Source of the DNA: RUG11272 sp045226335
GTDB lineage: Bacteria; Bacillota; Clostridia; Christensenellales; Aristaeellaceae
Length of the DNA: 16,287 nucleotides
NCBI GenBank assembly: GCA_045226335.1
Contig: JBGVCH010000096.1
Span: 1 to 16,287 of the forward strand
Reading direction: 5' to 3'
Both the position numbers and the translations under genes were made by a program. Numbering within the stretch: position 1 is the first letter of the stretch; each line of letters begins with the position of its first letter. The notes under the pieces are model-generated. The model was given only the letters and a program-made list of their open reading frames with translations. It was not told the origin of the DNA and ran no database searches. Shown piece by piece: positions 13,676 to 16,287 of the stretch.

Positions 13676-15424
13676 TCATTGACCGTAGGAAACGCAAATG
13701 CTGTCCGCCACCTCCTGCATCACCGCCTCACAGTCCGCCGGATCGTAGTACCGGCTGTCCTCGATCATGGTCAGCAGGAACACGCCGTCGGTGCCCTCGA
13801 CATAATACCGGCGGTCCGGGCCATAGTCGTTCTTCTGGCTGAATCCCCGCGCCATCCGGATCCCCTGGGGATTCACGTAGATCTCCATGTCCGTCATCCA
13901 GCCGCTGCACGCCTCCATCACGGCCTCCACGTTCGCGAACCGCTGCGCGCTCTCTCCCCTGATGTCCCGGTCCAGCATCAGGTCGCTCGGTTTCCGGTCC
14001 TTCCCCGTGTACTTCCACTTGGTGTACCGGGAGTCCGTGTACGACTGGCTGAATCCGGCCGGGATCGTGATCTTCAGCCGGTCGACGACACAGGCGGGGG
14101 TCCCGCCGGAGAAAAGCCTGATCCCGACAAACCCCAGCACCAGCAGCGCCGGCAGCCACCCGTACCGAAGAACCTTTTTCACCGTTTCCCCGGAGATCCG
14201 GCACCTCGCCCGCAGCCGCCGGACCGCCTCCGCCGCCGCGGCCTTCACCCGTCCCCGGGGGCGGTTTTGCGCCGCCTCTCCGGTCAGCAGGCCGTGGACC
14301 TTCCGGTAAATCCACCGGAAGCCCAGGGCCGCCGGCACCGAGCAGGCCAGCACCGCCGCCATGTACGGCACCGCGTTCCGGATATAGAGGAAGCTCCGGG
14401 TCAGGTCCATAAAGCGATAGCCGAACAGCTCCACAAACAGCCCGTGCACCAGGTACAGCTCCAGGGACATGGCGCCCATCCAGGCCAGCGCCCCGTTGCC
14501 GAGCCGCACCTTCATCATCAGCAGAAAGCAGAAGGCCACGAAGGCGCAGCACACCAGCCATTGGCAGCCCACGCTGTACAGCCGGAAAGGCACCCGCATC
14601 CTCGAGCTCTCCCAGTAATAGCCCCATCGATGGCTGAGCAGCCAGTCCGACTGGATGAACAGCAGAACAGTGGCCGCGGCGGAGAGCAGCAGCCAGATCC
14701 AGTATCCCCTCCGGAAAAAGCGGGTCACCCGCGCTTCGTTCTTCCCGAAGAGCAGGCCCAGCGGGAAGAGGACCACGCTGTTGTACCACCACTCGCCCCG
14801 CATCCACCAGGTGTTCTGATGGTTGACCAGGGTACCGAGCACCGTGTAGGCCAGCGTGAACGCGAAGACCCAGAAGATGGCCGTCCCTTCCCGCCGGCAG
14901 AAGCGGAACGCGGCCCAGAACACCAGGTAGAAGAACGGGATCACCACCGCGTACCAGGAATAGGTGTTCGCCATGCGCAGGCCGGACAGATACCAGAGGA
15001 CGTCCGGCAGCGCCATCCGCTGGCCCATCAGCAGCCGGACGGCCGTATAGATCCATTCCGAGAGATAGTACGCGATCACGATCAGCAGCACGCGCCTGCG
15101 CAGGAAGCCCTTCAGGTAGTCCGGCTTGCCATGCAGGCTCCTGTACAGTCCCAGCCCGCTGCAGAAAAAGAACACCGCCACCACCGGAAAGCCGATGCCG
15201 GTGAAAAACTCCAGACCGGCGGACCGGACCGACGTCAGGCTCCAGGCCGCGCTGATCTTCTGGGCCATATGATGCAGGATGACCAGCAGCGCCATCATCC
15301 CGGTCAGGACCTTTGTCTGGTTTCGGGACGTGTATTCCTCGTTCCACGTGCCCCGGGGGCACAGCCTGGCCCCGAAGCAAAGCACGCCGCCCAGCAGGAA
15401 ATAAACCAGCGCGATCCCGTTCAT
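13676..15424 (-). CDS. Acyltransferase-3 membrane protein with an added extracytoplasmic C-terminal domain
   Basis: 582 residues from ATG 15424 (GGGGTG upstream); a GTG at 15487 would add a charged N-terminus before the first helix and lacks a site. Residues about 35-385 form the multi-helix acyltransferase-3 domain, with the typical early ILHH (H51-H52), FFFCSGLGL and a late SLELYLVHG. A charged cytoplasmic stretch (about 388-420) follows. One more helix (WLPALLVLGFVGIRLF) leads to a roughly 140-residue domain starting near KITIPAGFSQSY, likely outside the cell. The family O-acylates sugars or cell-envelope polymers; the target here is unknown. The extra domain is not standard and may bind the acceptor. 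Confidence 0.85.
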   Translation of the reverse strand: MNGIALVYFLLGGVLCFGARLCPRGTWNEEYTSRNQTKVLTGMMALLVILHHMAQKISAAWSLTSVRSAGLEFFTGIGFPVVAVFFFCSGLGLYRSLHGKPDYLKGFLRRRVLLIVIAYYLSEWIYTAVRLLMGQRMALPDVLWYLSGLRMANTYSWYAVVIPFFYLVFWAAFRFCRREGTAIFWVFAFTLAYTVLGTLVNHQNTWWMRGEWWYNSVVLFPLGLLFGKNEARVTRFFRRGYWIWLLLSAAATVLLFIQSDWLLSHRWGYYWESSRMRVPFRLYSVGCQWLVCCAFVAFCFLLMMKVRLGNGALAWMGAMSLELYLVHGLFVELFGYRFMDLTRSFLYIRNAVPYMAAVLACSVPAALGFRWIYRKVHGLLTGEAAQNRPRGRVKAAAAEAVRRLRARCRISGETVKKVLRYGWLPALLVLGFVGIRLFSGGTPACVVDRLKITIPAGFSQSYTDSRYTKWKYTGKDRKPSDLMLDRDIRGESAQRFANVEAVMEACSGWMTDMEIYVNPQGIRMARGFSQKNDYGPDRRYYVEGTDGVFLLTMIEDSRYYDPADCEAVMQEVADSICVSYGQ

Positions 15425-15493
15425 GCCCTTCACCCCGTTTTCGTGCCCGTATTCGCCGACTCTCCGGAAGATCCGGCCGGACGGCACAGCCTG

Positions 15494-15499
15494 ATTTTA
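15494..15499 (-). promoter_or_regulatory. Possible -10 box for the acyltransferase gene
   Basis: TAAAAT on the minus strand, about 70 bases before ATG 15424, without a convincing -35. Tentative. Confidence 0.3.
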
Positions 15500-15601
15500 C
15501 AAATTCTGCATCATCGGGGGGATTCCTGCCGGAGAATCGCGGGAGAGCGGCCGCTTCTTCCGGATTCTTTGCGGCGGTCGGTCTCCCCCGCCGTCTGCCT
15601 C

Positions 15602-15630
15602 TTGAAACTCACCCGTTCTTTCTCTATAAT
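15602..15630 (+). promoter_or_regulatory. Promoter of the Nudix gene
   Basis: TTGAAA (15602-15607), a 17 bp spacer and a perfect TATAAT (15625-15630). It is the closest to consensus in the window and lies about 75 bases before ATG 15705. Confidence 0.85.
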
Positions 15631-15704
15631 GGACATCGGAAAGACAGCCCGGGGAACGGGAAGATTCACGGGCCGATGCCGACAAACGCCATCAGGAGGC
15701 CGGA

Positions 15705-16136
15705 ATGGAAGTCAGGTTTTACGACACAGCGGAGGATGCCCTGCTGCGGTTTGCCGTGATCATCGCGAGAGCCGGCGGCCGGTGGGTGTTCTGCAAGCAC
15801 AGGGAGCGGGACACCTATGAGGTGCCCGGCGGCCACCGGGAAGCCGGCGAGTCCATCGCCGAAACAGCCGGGCGGGAGCTGCGCGAAGAGACAGGCGCCG
15901 TCGAGTTCACCCTCCGGCCCGTCTGCGTGTACTCCGTCACCGGGAAAAACCGGGTGAACGACACCGGCGAAGAGACCTACGGCATGCTGTTCACGGCGGA
16001 CATCACAAGGTTTGAAGCCGAACTGCACAGCGAGATGGAGAAGGTGGTCCTGTCGGACACGTTCCCGGAAGCGTGGACCTATCCCCTCATCCAGCCCCTG
16101 CTGATCGACGAGGCCCGGCGGAGAGGATGCCTGTAA
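15705..16136 (+). CDS. Nudix hydrolase
   Basis: 143 residues. ATG 15705 follows AGGAGG at 15694-15699. The complete Nudix box is present: G43-x5-E49-x7-R57-E58-L-x-E61-E62-x-G64-A, in GGHREAGES...RELREETGA. The box holds the metal-binding glutamates for cleaving nucleoside diphosphate-linked substrates. The small size and layout, with WVFCKHRERDTYEVPGG before the box, recall YtkD/MutT-like enzymes, but the substrate cannot be assigned. Transcribed alone from the promoter at 15602, divergent from the acyltransferase gene. Confidence 0.92.
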   Translation: MEVRFYDTAEDALLRFAVIIARAGGRWVFCKHRERDTYEVPGGHREAGESIAETAGRELREETGAVEFTLRPVCVYSVTGKNRVNDTGEETYGMLFTADITRFEAELHSEMEKVVLSDTFPEAWTYPLIQPLLIDEARRRGCL

Positions 16137-16170
16137 CGCCGCGGAACCGCCTCTGTCCGGCCTTCCGCGC

Positions 16171-16200
16171 AAAAACGGGCCCGCTTCACGCGTTCCCGTT
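16171..16200 (-). terminator. Terminator of the gene cut by the right edge
   Basis: On the minus strand AACGGG (16200-16195) pairs with CCCGTT (16179-16174), with an inner CGC/GCG around GTGAA, ending in five T. It lies 22 bases beyond the stop at 16222. Confidence 0.7.
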
Positions 16201-16221
16201 CATGGCTGAGGCATGGCCGCC

Positions 16222-16287
16222 TCAGGATTCCGCCGTCTTCTGGTCCTCGGAGGGGATGATGATGGCGGCGAGGATGTAGGCCAGCAC
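16222..16287 (-). CDS. C-terminal end of a PspC-like membrane protein (partial)
   Basis: Only 21 codons and the TGA (16224-16222) are inside the window: VLAYILAAIIIPSEDQKTAE then S. The hydrophobic run ending in IIP-S-E matches the tail of PspC-domain proteins, which end LxYIxxxIIxPEE. Such proteins are small membrane proteins of envelope-stress systems. The remainder lies beyond the right edge, so the call rests on little. Confidence 0.5.
   Translation of the reverse strand: MLAYILAAIIIPSEDQKTAES

Noticed and set aside
13679..15820. 713-codon plus-strand frame opposite the acyltransferase gene
   Set aside because: His/Pro/Gln/Arg-rich shadow. The opposite strand has hydrophobic helices and family motifs, and this frame also runs into the Nudix gene in another frame.
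16206..16223. Inverted repeat CTGAGGC/GCCTCAG near the right edge
   Set aside because: It overlaps the stop codon and lacks a T tract. The hairpin at 16171-16200 is the better terminator.

Overview
The window looks like a chromosomal stretch of a GC-rich, Gram-positive-type Clostridia member, perhaps a gut or rumen Oscillospiraceae or Christensenellales relative. The genus cannot be read from the sequence. The grounds are strong AGGAGG-type ribosome binding sites, TTG/GTG starts, TATAAT promoters with 16-17 bp spacers, a SipW-type signal peptidase-like protein, SH3b-containing secreted proteins, a structured 5' leader resembling a T-box, and the absence of recognisable outer-membrane genes. 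No IS element, tRNA, rRNA or CRISPR array was seen.

Layout. 1-325 is non-coding: two diverged copies of a tandem element carrying a conserved hairpin, closed by a strong plus-strand intrinsic terminator. 480-1956 (+) holds an XRE helix-turn-helix protein fused to a SpoT/MESH1-like HD domain, a small unknown protein, and in the same frame after its stop a coding stretch with no start codon. Two near-duplicate hairpins (2001-2101) close this block and the operon facing it. 2170-6918 (-) is a four-gene operon read right to left: a GNAT/serine-hydrolase fusion, tldD, tldE (pmbA), and a stand-alone GNAT related to the fused one. It starts from a TATAAT promoter and has a leader of about 250 nt with a terminator, which I read as a possible T-box riboswitch with a UAC (Tyr) specifier.

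7240-11041 (+) is a divergent operon of an MMPL/RND-type transporter and a secreted alanine-rich helical partner. 11057-11533 (-) is an unanchored S26-type peptidase. 11734-12912 (-) is a pair of secreted proteins, one with SH3b repeats. 13180-15424 (-) is an acyltransferase-3 membrane protein with an extra extracytoplasmic C-terminal domain, followed by a GNAT. 15602-16136 (+) is a Nudix hydrolase with a near-consensus promoter. The right edge cuts a minus-strand gene ending in a PspC-like tail, with its own terminator.

The most unusual unit is the GNAT-hydrolase/tldD/tldE/GNAT operon with its leader RNA. TldD/TldE is a zinc peptidase pair known for trimming RiPP precursors and unfolded peptides. 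Its pairing with two acetyltransferases and a penicillin-binding-type serine hydrolase could mean processing or detoxification of a peptide or an amino-acid-like compound, but no precursor peptide gene was found in the window.
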